Below are positions 18,365 through 26,949 of a stretch of 64,000 bases of DNA, in pieces (the stretch's first letter is position 1; each line of letters opens with the position of its first letter). The position numbers and the translations under genes are program-made. Source of the stretch: Mesonia ostreae (GTDB lineage Bacteria; Bacteroidota; Bacteroidia; Flavobacteriales; Flavobacteriaceae); the NCBI RefSeq assembly GCF_031845265.1, contig NZ_JAVRBG010000009.1, forward strand, positions 62,001-126,000, read 5' to 3'. Below the pieces are notes generated by a model. It saw nothing but the letters and a program-made list of their open reading frames with translations, searched no databases and was not told the origin of the DNA.

Positions 18365-19457
18365 CTCCTCTTTCTGTCCCATCATCATAAGATAAGCTTT
18401 TAAGAAATCATCAATATGTCCGTCCATTACCGCATCTACATTTCCGGTTTCTTCTGCCGTTCTTACATCTTTCACCAGCTTATAAGGATGCATTACATAA
18501 TTTCTAATTTGTGAACCCCATTCAATTTTCATTTTTTCGGCTTCAATATCTTCGCGTTGCGCGAGTTGTTTTTGAAGCTCAATTTCATACAATTGCGACC
18601 GAAGCATCTTCATGGCAGTCTCCCGATTATACTGTTGGGAGCGAGTTTCTGAACATGAAATTCGAATTCCTGTAGGATGATGCACAAGTTGAACTTTTGT
18701 CTCTACTTTATTTACATTTTGTCCTCCGGCACCACTAGATCTAGCGGTAGTAATCTCAATATCTGCTGGGTTAATATCTATTTCTATAGAATCATCCACC
18801 AAAGGATACACATAAACAGAAGCAAAAGAAGTATGTCGTTTCGCATTGCTATCAAAAGGGGAAATACGCACCAAACGGTGAACGCCATTTTCTCCTTTTA
18901 GCCAACCAAAAGCATAATCACCCTCAATTTCTAGGGTCACGGTTTTAATTCCTGCCACATCTCCCTCTTGGTAATTGAGTTCTTTTACTTTAAAACCTTG
19001 CTTATCTGCCCACATGAGATACATTCTCATAAGCATATTGGCCCAGTCACAACTTTCTGTTCCTCCCGCACCAGCAGTAATTTGAAGCACCGCCGAAAGT
19101 TCGTCTCCTTCTTCAGAAAGCATATTTTTAAACTCTAAATCTTCCAAAAGATTCTTTAGCTTCTCGTAACGTTGAGTTACATCTTCTAGAGAAGCTTCCC
19201 CTTCTTTATAAAATTCAAAAATGACTTCTAAATCTTCATAAAAGGTGAGGCTATTCTCGTAGGCTTCTACCCATTTCTTTTCTTGATTAAGACTTCGTAC
19301 TAATTTCTGAGCTTCTTGCGGATTGTCCCAAAAATCTGGAGCGAAGGTTTTTTCTTCCTCATTAATAATCTCTATGCGTTTGGCATCAATGTCAAAGATA
19401 TTGTTTTAGGGCAGTGACACGATCTTTAAGGTCTTTTAGGGTATCTTGGGTAATCAT
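18359..19457 (-). CDS. prfB: peptide chain release factor 2 (programmed +1 frameshift)
   Basis: Two frames joined at CTT TGA C (plus 19391-19397) give 365 residues, the same length as E. coli RF2. Codons 1-21 run from ATG 19457 (MITQDTLKDLKDRV...QYL); the ribosome must slip +1 at CTTTGA to continue as DIDAKRIEIINEEE. Downstream are the RF2 specificity tripeptide in ISPFDSNAKRHT and the GGQ catalytic motif in SSGAGGQNVNKVE. RF2 releases peptides at UGA and UAA; low RF2 favours slippage past its own UGA, an autoregulatory loop. The last codon and stop lie in the ACTAACG tandem repeat. Confidence 0.96.
19391..19397 (-). promoter_or_regulatory. prfB programmed +1 frameshift site CTTTGAC
   Basis: Minus strand reads TATCTTTGAC, the conserved slippage heptamer with in-frame UGA after codon 21. 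The bases just upstream (CTAAAACAA) contain no Shine-Dalgarno-like AGGGGG stimulator, unlike E. coli. Confidence 0.95.
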
Positions 19458-19483
19458 CTTTGCTTATTTTTTAGTGTTGAAAA

Positions 19484-19513
19484 CAAAAATAGAAGTTCGT
19501 TAGCCGTCACAAA
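19484..19513 (-). promoter_or_regulatory. prfB promoter
   Basis: On the minus strand TTTG (plus 19510-19513), 18-base spacer, TATTTTTG (plus 19484-19491), matching the Bacteroidota consensus, 26 bases before the prfB ATG. Confidence 0.7.
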
Positions 19514-19551
19514 AAGATTTCAGCACTTATTTATGAAGAAATGCCGTTTTA

Positions 19552-19672
19552 TTTGGGCGCGTCCCTTATAAAAAATAAGGGTCGGGCTTTCGTTACTCGC
19601 TTTTTTACTTTTTAAAAAAGCAAAAAGAGCTCAAACATGCCACTCAATCCCTCGCGCAAAAACAAGTACAGC
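19552..19672. repeat. intergenic palindromic repeat-like sequence
   Basis: Non-coding segment with two hairpins: CCCTTAT/ATAAGGG (19563-19581) and GCTTTTTT/AAAAAAGC (19599-19621), ending in a GCCACTCAATCCCTCGCGCA phrase. Its unusual composition and phrases such as GGGTCGGGCTTTCGTTACTCGC look like a dispersed intergenic repeat seen in Flavobacteriaceae; only this copy is in the window, so the assignment rests on recognition. Confidence 0.45.
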
Positions 19673-19716
19673 TTAAACATTTCATGTAAATTTGACTTCC
19701 TTGATAAAAAAATGAA

Positions 19717-20736
19717 ATGATAGACTTAAAAAGTGATACCGTTACTAGACCTACGCCTGGCATGATGAAAGCTATTATGCAAGCAAAAGTAGGGGATGAT
19801 GTTTATAAAGAAGACCCCACCGTAAATGTATTGGAAGAACGTTTGGCTAAAATGTTTGGGAAAGAAAAAGCCTTATTCTTTCCTACGGGAAGCATGGCAA
19901 ACCAAGCCGCTATTAAACTTCACACGCAACCCAGCGAGCAATTAATTTGTGATAAATGGGCACACGTTTATAATTATGAAGGTGGCGGAGTTTCTTTTAA
20001 CAGCGGAGTCTCTTGTAAATTACTAGACGGCAATCGTGGAATGATCACAGCAGCACAAGTGGAGGAAGCTATTAATCCTCCAGATTTTTACCACAGTCCG
20101 TTGACTTCCTTAGTTTGTTTAGAAAATACCACCAATAAAGGCGGCGGCGCGTGCTATGATTTTGCGGAGCTTAAAAAGATAAGAAAAGTTTGCGATGCAC
20201 ATGATTTAGGATTGCATCTAGATGGAGCTCGGTTGTTTAATGCGTTGGTAGCGAAAGAAGAAAGTGCACAACAATATGGTGAAATTTTTGATAGTATTTC
20301 CGTTTGTTTATCCAAGGGATTGGGCGCTCCTTTAGGTTCCGTTTTAATTGGGAGTGAGAAAGTCATGAAAAATGCGATGCGCGTGCGTAAAGTATTAGGT
20401 GGCGGAATGCGGCAAATAGGCTTTATGGCTGCCGCAGGAATTTATGCCTTAGAAAACCATATAGATCGATTAGCCGAAGATCATAAAAGAGCTCAAGAGC
20501 TAGGGAAAGTTTTGACAAACCAAGCTTACGTAAAAGAAGTAGAGCCTATAGAAACCAATATCATTATTTTTTATTTAGCAGAAGAAATCAGCGAAAGCGA
20601 GTTTGTAATGAAGCTAAAAGAAAAAGATGTAATTATTAGCAGTATGGGACAAGGAAAGCTGAGAATGGTTACGCATTTAGATTATACGCAAGAAATGCAT
20701 GAGAAGCTACTGGAAATTTTAAAAAAGATGGCCTAG
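19717..20736 (+). CDS. ltaE: low-specificity L-threonine aldolase
   Basis: A 339-residue fold-type I PLP enzyme. DLKSDTVTRPTPGM is the classic N-terminus; LHLDGARLFNA carries the Asp (D169) that pairs with the PLP ring nitrogen, and CLSKGLGAPLGS carries the Schiff-base Lys (K200). It cleaves L-threonine or L-allo-threonine to glycine and acetaldehyde. A TAAATTTG box (19687-19694) is a likely -7 element, and a strong terminator follows. Confidence 0.95.
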   Translation: MIDLKSDTVTRPTPGMMKAIMQAKVGDDVYKEDPTVNVLEERLAKMFGKEKALFFPTGSMANQAAIKLHTQPSEQLICDKWAHVYNYEGGGVSFNSGVSCKLLDGNRGMITAAQVEEAINPPDFYHSPLTSLVCLENTTNKGGGACYDFAELKKIRKVCDAHDLGLHLDGARLFNALVAKEESAQQYGEIFDSISVCLSKGLGAPLGSVLIGSEKVMKNAMRVRKVLGGGMRQIGFMAAAGIYALENHIDRLAEDHKRAQELGKVLTNQAYVKEVEPIETNIIIFYLAEEISESEFVMKLKEKDVIISSMGQGKLRMVTHLDYTQEMHEKLLEILKKMA

Positions 20737-20772
20737 CTGATGTGGGCGGATTAAAAAAATTTATATAAAAAC

Positions 20773-20807
20773 AAAAAAGCCTTTCCGTGAAAATGGGAAG
20801 GCTTTTT
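20773..20807. terminator. bidirectional terminator between ltaE and the acidic protein gene
   Basis: AAAAAAGCCTTTCC pairs with GGAAGGCTTTTT around an 8-9 base loop. Genes converge on it from both sides. Confidence 0.87.
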
Positions 20808-20826
20808 ACAATAATTCTAATATAGG

Positions 20827-21177
20827 TTACTCTTCTTCTTTGTCGTTCTCTTCATCATCATCATCTTCAGCATCTATATCTAAATCTTCTTGTAAAAGTT
20901 TCTTGTCGTTGGCGTTGATTTCTTCAATAGGCTCGTTTAAATCCTCATCTTCATAATCATCTTCTTCATAATTCGCCATTGTGTTTTCTAGACGCGTACT
21001 TACTTTTACCAAGTAGATAGAATCTTCGGTTTTTACTTCTACCGCTTCAATAGTTTCGTTTTTAGCATTTTTAAACGTGATTATATGGTCATCATCATAA
21101 CCATCGGGATATTTTTCTACCAAAAGCCCTAAAATTTCTGGCGTCAATTTTTTGTAATCAACTATTACTCTTTTCAT
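20827..21177 (-). CDS. conserved acidic protein of unknown function
   Basis: A 116-residue protein. The first 70 residues look folded (MKRVIVDYKKLTPEILGLLVEKYPDGY, then short beta strands), and the C-terminal third is almost entirely Asp/Glu and probably disordered. Proteins of this kind are common in Flavobacteriaceae; some carry an unsupported 'DNA primase' name. No catalytic motif is visible. It could be a small nucleic-acid-mimicking or scaffold protein, but that is speculation. Confidence 0.75.
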   Translation of the reverse strand: MKRVIVDYKKLTPEILGLLVEKYPDGYDDDHIITFKNAKNETIEAVEVKTEDSIYLVKVSTRLENTMANYEEDDYEDEDLNEPIEEINANDKKLLQEDLDIDAEDDDDEENDKEEE

Positions 21178-21263
21178 AAAAACGACTCTTTTTTGTTTTG
21201 TATTCTTTCAGCAATAATAAAAAAAAGAATAAAGTTTTATAGACTTTTAGAAAAAATTTATTC

Positions 21264-21641
21264 TTAATTTTTCTTAAAGTTTATTTCTTGGATGGTAGCT
21301 TGATTTTCACAGTTCTCTATTCGTAGCAAAAGTACTTTTTCGTTTACTTTTCCTTCTACCGCATACACCTTACAAGAATCTAGAGCAGTATTGCTATTAG
21401 AAAAATTCACATCTCCCGAATTTAATACTTTTTCTACCGCGGTAGAATCCATTTGGTTCTCTTTTAAAAATAAAAGAGCCTGAGGTTGGTAGTTTTTATT
21501 CTTGATTCTAATATTCTTTAAAACTCGTGCATCTGGACCGTAATCACAAGAAGTTTTTTTTCCGCTAAGGAAAAACATCAAAATAATAATACCTATAAAA
21601 AAACCTACTGAATAGTAGGCAAGTCTTGCTGCTAACTTCAT
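21264..21641 (-). CDS. membrane-anchored DUF4258-like protein
   Basis: A 125-residue protein with one N-terminal transmembrane helix (about residues 7-27, LAYYSVGFFIGIIILMFFLSG) followed by KKTSCDYGPDARVLKNIRIK and an extracytoplasmic mixed domain with three Cys in all. I associate it with DUF4258 from memory of similar flavobacterial proteins downstream of alanine dehydrogenase; this is not proven. It starts 6 bases after the alanine dehydrogenase stop, so the two form an operon. Confidence 0.7.
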   Translation of the reverse strand: MKLAARLAYYSVGFFIGIIILMFFLSGKKTSCDYGPDARVLKNIRIKNKNYQPQALLFLKENQMDSTAVEKVLNSGDVNFSNSNTALDSCKVYAVEGKVNEKVLLLRIENCENQATIQEINFKKN

Positions 21642-21647
21642 ATTAAT

Positions 21648-22856
21648 TTAAAAAATGAGCAAATTGATATCTCTGTAAGATAGGTTGAACCAATCTGCAA
21701 CCGATTTGTTGGTTAAAATTCCGTGGTAAAAATACAATCCATTTCGTAAACCACGGTCAAATCTTAAGGTATTTTCTAAACCACCAGATTCTGCTATATG
21801 CAATAGGGAAGGAGTAAATATATTACTGATAGAGATAGAAGATGTACGAGAGTATTTGGAAGGAATGTTGGGCACCCCATAATGAACTACATCGTGTTTT
21901 ATTTGGGTAGGATTATCATGAGAGGTGACTTCTGAAGTTTCAAAACAACCTCCCATATCAATACTTACATCAATAATCACAGCTCCTTTTTTCATCGTTT
22001 CCACCATAGCCTCGGTGACAATAATAGGGGAGCGGTCGTTTCCTCTTACAGCTCCTATCACTACATCTGCACGTTTTAATGCTTTGGTTAGATTTTTAGG
22101 TTGTAGGGTAGAGGTATATAAAGGTCTTCCTAAATTGGTTTGAATATTTCTTAATTTCGTGAGTGAATTATCAAATACTTTCACATTTGCACCTAAACCA
22201 AGCGCAGATCTTCCTGCAAATTCTCCCACAGTTCCTGCACCAATGATGACTACTTCTACGGGAGGAACTCCGCTAATATTTCCAAACATTAGTCCGCTGC
22301 CTAAAGGATTTGCTAACAATTCCGAAGCTATTAAAACCGAAGCTGTTCCCGCAATTTCACTTAAGGCTCTAACTGCTGGGTAACTTCCATCTTCATCTTT
22401 AATAAATTCAAAAGCCAACGCGGTAATGCGTTTTTCTGCCAATTTTTTAAAATATTCTTTGCACTGGGTTTTTAGTTGCAATGCCGATATAAGTATGCTT
22501 TGCGGATTCATCCATTTTAATTCCTCAAAAGAAGGCGGTTCTACTTTGAGTACAATAGGGCAGGCAAAGACTTTTGCTGTGTCTTTGGTAATTTTTGCTC
22601 CGGCTTCGCTATACTCTTTATCGCTAAAGTTAGCATCGATGCCGGCATTGCTTTCAATAAGTACGCGATGACCGTGGGTTGTAATTGCAGCAACAGCATC
22701 TGGAGTAAGGCAAACTCGTTTTTCTTGATAAGAAGTTTCTCTTGGGAGACCAATGTATAATTTCCCTTTAGATTTTTGGATCTCTAGGGTTTCTTCCTGC
22801 GGAATTAATTCAGCTTGACTGAAAGGTGTAGTTGGTCTGCCCATAGGAATTTGCAT
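21648..22856 (-). CDS. ald: alanine dehydrogenase / PNT-family protein
   Basis: A 402-residue protein with the AlaDH/PNT N-terminal domain (IGLPRETSYQEKRVCLTPDAV) and NAD-binding Rossmann motif (VIIGAGTVGEFAGRSALGLGA). AlaDH interconverts L-alanine and pyruvate plus ammonia. The protein is longer at the N-terminus than B. subtilis Ald, and where that enzyme has its active-site His in a YLHLA context this protein reads SALQLKT, so catalysis may differ. An internal ATG five codons in is an alternative start. Confidence 0.85.
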   Translation of the reverse strand: MQIPMGRPTTPFSQAELIPQEETLEIQKSKGKLYIGLPRETSYQEKRVCLTPDAVAAITTHGHRVLIESNAGIDANFSDKEYSEAGAKITKDTAKVFACPIVLKVEPPSFEELKWMNPQSILISALQLKTQCKEYFKKLAEKRITALAFEFIKDEDGSYPAVRALSEIAGTASVLIASELLANPLGSGLMFGNISGVPPVEVVIIGAGTVGEFAGRSALGLGANVKVFDNSLTKLRNIQTNLGRPLYTSTLQPKNLTKALKRADVVIGAVRGNDRSPIIVTEAMVETMKKGAVIIDVSIDMGGCFETSEVTSHDNPTQIKHDVVHYGVPNIPSKYSRTSSISISNIFTPSLLHIAESGGLENTLRFDRGLRNGLYFYHGILTNKSVADWFNLSYRDINLLIF

Positions 22857-22907
22857 TTGTATAAAGAAATAAAAAAAAGCAGAACTTCACAAGCATTTAA
22901 GATATAC

Positions 22908-23438
22908 TTATTTGAAAAGATCTTTGATTTGAGCAAAAAATCCTCGGTTCTTCAAAAACTCTTGTTCTAAATCGTCTAAGTCTTGAGAGTTGATACTTTT
23001 AAAAAGCTTGACTCTCATAAGATATACAAAAGGAACAATCACTAGCATAATAGGAAGTACGTACCAAAACTCAGTTTCATCGGTATATTGCATGTCGTCA
23101 TTGATCACACTTAAAAGCTGAAAGAAAAACATACCCATAGGTATAAGGATTACATGATACCACCAGTGTTTACAGGTGAAAAACCAAATAATAAGTAATA
23201 ACAACGGAATAAATTTCGCCATCATAGTCCAAACACTTATATAGACACGTCCATACCATTTTGCCTCATAATTGAAAAAAAAAGTTTCCCAAGTAGATAT
23301 ATCTTCTGGGAAACTTTCATATAAATAAAAAATATATGGTGTTGCAGCGATTACAAACGCAATAATACTACCCGTTACGAGGGACGATGATATCCGCTTT
23401 TTCGATTGATTTGATGTTATCTTGTGTGGTGTGTTCAT
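22908..23438 (-). CDS. polytopic membrane protein of unknown function
   Basis: A 176-residue protein with four hydrophobic segments (about residues 20-40, 67-88, 92-112 and 126-143), a Trp/Tyr-rich extracytoplasmic loop and a basic C-terminus. I do not recognise it. The only ATG that leaves the first helix intact is 23438, which makes the gene overlap the preceding lipoprotein gene by 71 bases in another frame; a non-ATG start inside the overlap is the alternative. Confidence 0.75.
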   Translation of the reverse strand: MNTPHKITSNQSKKRISSSLVTGSIIAFVIAATPYIFYLYESFPEDISTWETFFFNYEAKWYGRVYISVWTMMAKFIPLLLLIIWFFTCKHWWYHVILIPMGMFFFQLLSVINDDMQYTDETEFWYVLPIMLVIVPFVYLMRVKLFKSINSQDLDDLEQEFLKNRGFFAQIKDLFK

Positions 23439-23514
23439 CTATTGCTTGTGGGCTACAAGAAGTTGCTAAAAATCCTAAAGTTGCGATGGCGAAGATAAAG
23501 TTTTTTGTGTTCAT
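23368..23514 (-). CDS. 48-residue lipoprotein overlapping the next gene
   Basis: A short frame read on the minus strand from ATG 23514: MNTKNFIFAIATLGFLATSC, then 28 residues ending in DIIVPRNG. LATSC is a good lipobox, so the mature product is about 29 residues anchored at Cys20. The last 71 bases overlap the start of the membrane protein gene in a different frame, which suggests translational coupling. The function is unknown; the pairing with a membrane protein hints at a shared envelope role. Confidence 0.75.
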   Translation of the reverse strand: MNTKNFIFAIATLGFLATSCSPQAIDEHTTQDNIKSIEKADIIVPRNG

Positions 23515-23579
23515 AGTTGTAGTTTTTACGATTAATGTTTTATTATTACGATTAAATACAAGGCAAATTTAAAAATAAT

Positions 23580-23616
23580 TTTGTTAAAATTAGTAATTTT
23601 CTTTACCGTACCTTTG
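23580..23616 (+). promoter_or_regulatory. possible plus-strand promoter facing tsaE (orphan)
   Basis: TTTG (23580-23583) and TACCTTTG (23609-23616) match the two consensus boxes, but the 25-base spacer is long. No plus-strand gene follows for 2 kb; a transcript would run antisense into tsaE. Confidence 0.35.
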
Positions 23617-23695
23617 CAAATTTTTAAAATAAAAATCGCTGATTAACAGATAGTTAATACTGTTTACTTCAACTAATGTGTCTTCTCTATATACG

Positions 23696-24103
23696 TTATT
23701 TTTTAAAAACTAGATTTCTTTTTGAGGAATTTATTCGAGAAAGATGAACCTCATTTTTAGTAAGAGGTAATAAATTTTCTACATGCTGAGGCCATTCTAT
23801 AAAACACCAAGAATTGGAGTCTATATATTCCTCAAAACCTATATCATAAGCCTCTTCCTCTTCTTCGATTCTATGAAAATCAAAATGATATATAGAGCCA
23901 TTTTCTCCTTGATATTCATTCACCAGAGAAAAAGTAGGAGAACTCACTTTATCTTGAGATCCTAGTTGCTTTACAATTTCTTTAATGAGCGTAGTTTTTC
24001 CTGCTCCCATCTCGCCATAAAATAAAAGTACTTTGCACGAAGAAACCGCTATGATTTTTGCAGCTACATTAGAAATTTCAGATAAACTGTAATCAAGTCT
24101 CAT
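23696..24103 (-). CDS. tsaE: tRNA threonylcarbamoyladenosine biosynthesis ATPase TsaE
   Basis: A 135-residue P-loop protein. The Walker A motif GEMGAGKT is at residues 30-37, followed by SSPTFSLVNEY and the HFDFHRIEEEEEA Walker-B-like stretch typical of TsaE. With TsaB and TsaD it forms t6A37 on ANN-decoding tRNAs. It follows porX with a 10-base gap, an arrangement I associate with Flavobacteriia. Confidence 0.95.
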   Translation of the reverse strand: MRLDYSLSEISNVAAKIIAVSSCKVLLFYGEMGAGKTTLIKEIVKQLGSQDKVSSPTFSLVNEYQGENGSIYHFDFHRIEEEEEAYDIGFEEYIDSNSWCFIEWPQHVENLLPLTKNEVHLSRINSSKRNLVFKK

Positions 24104-24113
24104 ATTACTTATT

Positions 24114-25661
24114 TTATCGAGGAGAAAGTACTGAAAATGGAATAATCATTTCTTCTAAAGAAACGCCCCCATGTTGGTAGGTATTTCTAAAATAACTTAC
24201 ATAATGATTATAATTATTGGGGTAGGCAAAGAAAAGATCTCCTTTGGCAAAAATATAAGAACTACTCATATTAATACTTGGTAAATGAAAATCTTTAGGA
24301 TTCTTAGCCGCGATCACATCTTTATCTTCATAAGTCAAGCTTCTTCCTGTTTTATACCTTAAATTAAGACTTGTATTTTTATCACCAATGACTTTAGAAG
24401 GATTTTTAGCATTAATCGTTCCGTGGTCTGTAGTGATGATTAATTTAAAACCTAATTGTTGCGCCTGTTGTATAATTTCTAATAATGGAGAATTTTTAAA
24501 CCAACTTTCGGTTAAAGAGCGGTAAGACTTATCATTAGAAGCCAGTTCTTTTATCACTTCCATTTCAGTTTTAGAATGAGAAAGCATATCTACAAAATTA
24601 TACACCACAACGGTTAAATCATTATCTTTTTGTGATTTAAAACTGTCTACTAATTTTTTTCCGCCTTTAAGGCTAGTAATTTTGTGGTAAGAAGTTTTAT
24701 AGTCCAATCCTAAGCGTTTTAACTGCGCCATTAAAAAATCTTCTTCGTACATATTCTTTCCGCCATCATCGGTATCATTTAACCACCAATCTGGATGTTT
24801 TTTCTCCATTTCTGAAGGCATCAAGCCAGAGAAAATAGCATTTCTAGCGTATTGCGTGGCTGTGGGTAAAATGCTGTAGAAAGGAGATTCGCTTTCTTTT
24901 TTATAATAATTATTAATGATAGGTTCAAAAGCACGCCATTGGTCGTAGCGCAAATTGTCTATCACCACCAATAGAGTAGGCTGCTCTTTACTTAATTCTG
25001 GCACTACTTTATTTTTAAATAAGGTATGCGACATGGTTGGTTTATCATCACCATCAAACCATGTAGTGTAATTCTTTTCTACAAATTTACAAAACTGAGT
25101 ATTGGCTTCTATTTTTTGGGATTCTAAGATTTCAAACATTCCAGTGTCTTCAATATGCTCCAATTGAAGCTCCCAGTATACAAGACGTTGGTAGATTTCG
25201 GCCCATCCTTCAAAAGAGTTCACCATAGACATATCCATAGCTATTTTTCTAAATTCTACTTGATAATTGGAGGTGGTTTTTTCTGAAACTAAACGAGAAT
25301 GGTCCAAATTCTTTTTTAAACTAAGAAGAATTTGATTCGGGTTTACGGGCTTAATCAGGTAATCTGCTATTTTAGAACCAATAGCTTCTTCCATAATATA
25401 CTCTTCCTCACTTTTGGTAATCATCACCACAGGCAAAGTGCTTTGTTTTGCTTTTATTTCCGATAAGGTTTCTAAGCCAGTTAAACCAGGCATATTTTCA
25501 TCTAATAAAACAATATCAAAATTTTGCTCACTTACTTCCTCAATCGCCTCTGTACCACTTTGGCACGTAGTCACCTCATAACCTTTTCCTTCTAAAAAAA
25601 GAATGTGCGGCTTTAATAAATCTATTTCATCATCTACCCAAAGTACTTTGATATGGTTCAT
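24114..25661 (-). CDS. porX: PorX, response regulator with PglZ/alkaline-phosphatase-like effector domain
   Basis: A 515-residue protein. Residues 1-120 form a receiver domain with acidic pocket D10/D11, phosphoacceptor D54 in LLDENMPG and the conserved Lys in LIKPVNP. The rest is a PglZ/alkaline phosphatase superfamily domain with LLVVIDNLRYDQW, a PTATQYARN nucleophile region and TTDHGT metal ligands. In Porphyromonas and Flavobacterium PorX works with the histidine kinase PorY to control the type IX secretion system and can hydrolyse nucleotide phosphodiesters. PorY is not in this window. Confidence 0.94.
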   Translation of the reverse strand: MNHIKVLWVDDEIDLLKPHILFLEGKGYEVTTCQSGTEAIEEVSEQNFDIVLLDENMPGLTGLETLSEIKAKQSTLPVVMITKSEEEYIMEEAIGSKIADYLIKPVNPNQILLSLKKNLDHSRLVSEKTTSNYQVEFRKIAMDMSMVNSFEGWAEIYQRLVYWELQLEHIEDTGMFEILESQKIEANTQFCKFVEKNYTTWFDGDDKPTMSHTLFKNKVVPELSKEQPTLLVVIDNLRYDQWRAFEPIINNYYKKESESPFYSILPTATQYARNAIFSGLMPSEMEKKHPDWWLNDTDDGGKNMYEEDFLMAQLKRLGLDYKTSYHKITSLKGGKKLVDSFKSQKDNDLTVVVYNFVDMLSHSKTEMEVIKELASNDKSYRSLTESWFKNSPLLEIIQQAQQLGFKLIITTDHGTINAKNPSKVIGDKNTSLNLRYKTGRSLTYEDKDVIAAKNPKDFHLPSINMSSSYIFAKGDLFFAYPNNYNHYVSYFRNTYQHGGVSLEEMIIPFSVLSPR

Positions 25662-25674
25662 ATATGTATATTTG
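25647..25674 (+). promoter_or_regulatory. promoter of the HD-hydrolase gene
   Basis: TTTG (25647-25650), 16-base spacer, TATATTTG (25667-25674). The upstream box lies inside the start of divergent porX, so the two promoters overlap. Confidence 0.6.
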
Positions 25675-25696
25675 CTTTAATTATTAAATTTTTGAT

Positions 25697-26926
25697 TTGA
25701 ATCAGAGAAACAAACTTAAAATATTAAACGATCCAATTTACGGATTTATTACCATTCCCAACGAACGGATTTTTGATATTATAGAGCATCCTTACTTTCA
25801 ACGCTTACGTAGAATCACCCAAATGGGCATCTCTTATTTAGTGTATCCAGGCGCGCATCACACGCGGTTTCACCATGCTTTAGGTTGTATGCATCTCATG
25901 CGAAAATCTTTGGATGTGCTTCGTTTTAAAGGGGTTGAAATCTCTAAAAACGAAGAAGAAGCCCTGCTTATTGCTATTTTATTGCACGATATTGGACACG
26001 GACCTTTCTCCCACGCGATGGAACATAGTATTGTAAATGGGGTTAGTCATGAGTGGATTTCGCTTCAATTTATGGAGAAAATGAATGCCGAATTTAACCA
26101 AAGTTTAACGTTGGTCATTCAGATTTTTAAGGGAGAATATCACCGAAAATTTTTTAAGCAACTTATCGCAAGTCAGCTGGATGTAGATCGGTTAGATTAT
26201 TTAAAACGCGACAGCTTTTACACGGGAGTAGCCGAAGGTAATATTAACAGCGAGCGTCTTATTGCCATGCTTAATGTGGTTAATGATGAATTGGTGGTGG
26301 AGCAAAAAGGAATTTATTCCGTAGAAAAATTTTTAGTTGCTAGACGTTTGATGTATTGGCAGGTTTATTTACATAAAACAAGTTTGGGAGCAGAGCAATT
26401 GCTTATTCGGGTTTTAAAAAGAGCCAAATATGTATCGAATACAGGAGTAAAGCTTCAGGCAAGTAAAGCCTTAAATTATTTTTTAACTCAAGAAATTACG
26501 CAGGAAAACTTTACGGAAGAAATTCTAGATGAATTCAGCAAATTAGATGATTACGATATTGTTTCAGCAATGAAAGAATGGGTAAATGAAGAAGATTTTG
26601 TACTGCGTAATTTGTGTAGAATGGTTATAGATCGAGATTTGCTGAAGGTACAACTTAAAAAAAGACCCATTTCTGAAGCGAAGAAAGAAAATTACCTAAA
26701 AGATCTAATTAAAAAATATAATATTTCAGAAGAAGAGGCATCCTATTTTGTATTTACGGGTAAAGTTACTAACCTTGCATATAATGCCAACCTAGAGAAT
26801 ATCAATATTTTGCATAAAAACGGAAAGATTAAAGACGTTGCAAAGGCATCAGACCAATTGAATTTAAATGCGTTGTCAAAACCGGTTGTCAAATATTATA
26901 TCTGTTATCCAAAACAAAAAGATTAA
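25697..26926 (+). CDS. HD-domain phosphohydrolase (dGTPase-like)
   Basis: A 409-residue protein. The N-terminal half has YFQRLRRITQMG, HTRFHHALG and the metal-binding ILLHDIGHGPFSHAMEH with its HD pair, as in SAMHD1/dGTP triphosphohydrolase relatives; DVDRLDYLKRD supplies the final ligand Asp. Function is likely dNTP or phosphoester hydrolysis; the substrate is unproven. The start is TTG: NQRNKLKILNDPIYGF is the family's usual N-terminus and no ATG is available. It is divergent from porX with only 35 bases between starts. Confidence 0.85.
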   Translation: MNQRNKLKILNDPIYGFITIPNERIFDIIEHPYFQRLRRITQMGISYLVYPGAHHTRFHHALGCMHLMRKSLDVLRFKGVEISKNEEEALLIAILLHDIGHGPFSHAMEHSIVNGVSHEWISLQFMEKMNAEFNQSLTLVIQIFKGEYHRKFFKQLIASQLDVDRLDYLKRDSFYTGVAEGNINSERLIAMLNVVNDELVVEQKGIYSVEKFLVARRLMYWQVYLHKTSLGAEQLLIRVLKRAKYVSNTGVKLQASKALNYFLTQEITQENFTEEILDEFSKLDDYDIVSAMKEWVNEEDFVLRNLCRMVIDRDLLKVQLKKRPISEAKKENYLKDLIKKYNISEEEASYFVFTGKVTNLAYNANLENINILHKNGKIKDVAKASDQLNLNALSKPVVKYYICYPKQKD

Positions 26927-26949
26927 CATTTTTTTCTATTTTTGTCAGA

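Noticed and set aside
23387..23572. Plus-strand open frame opposite the small lipoprotein
   Set aside because: The minus-strand reading has a perfect lipoprotein signal; the plus-strand one is composition-driven and has no start context.
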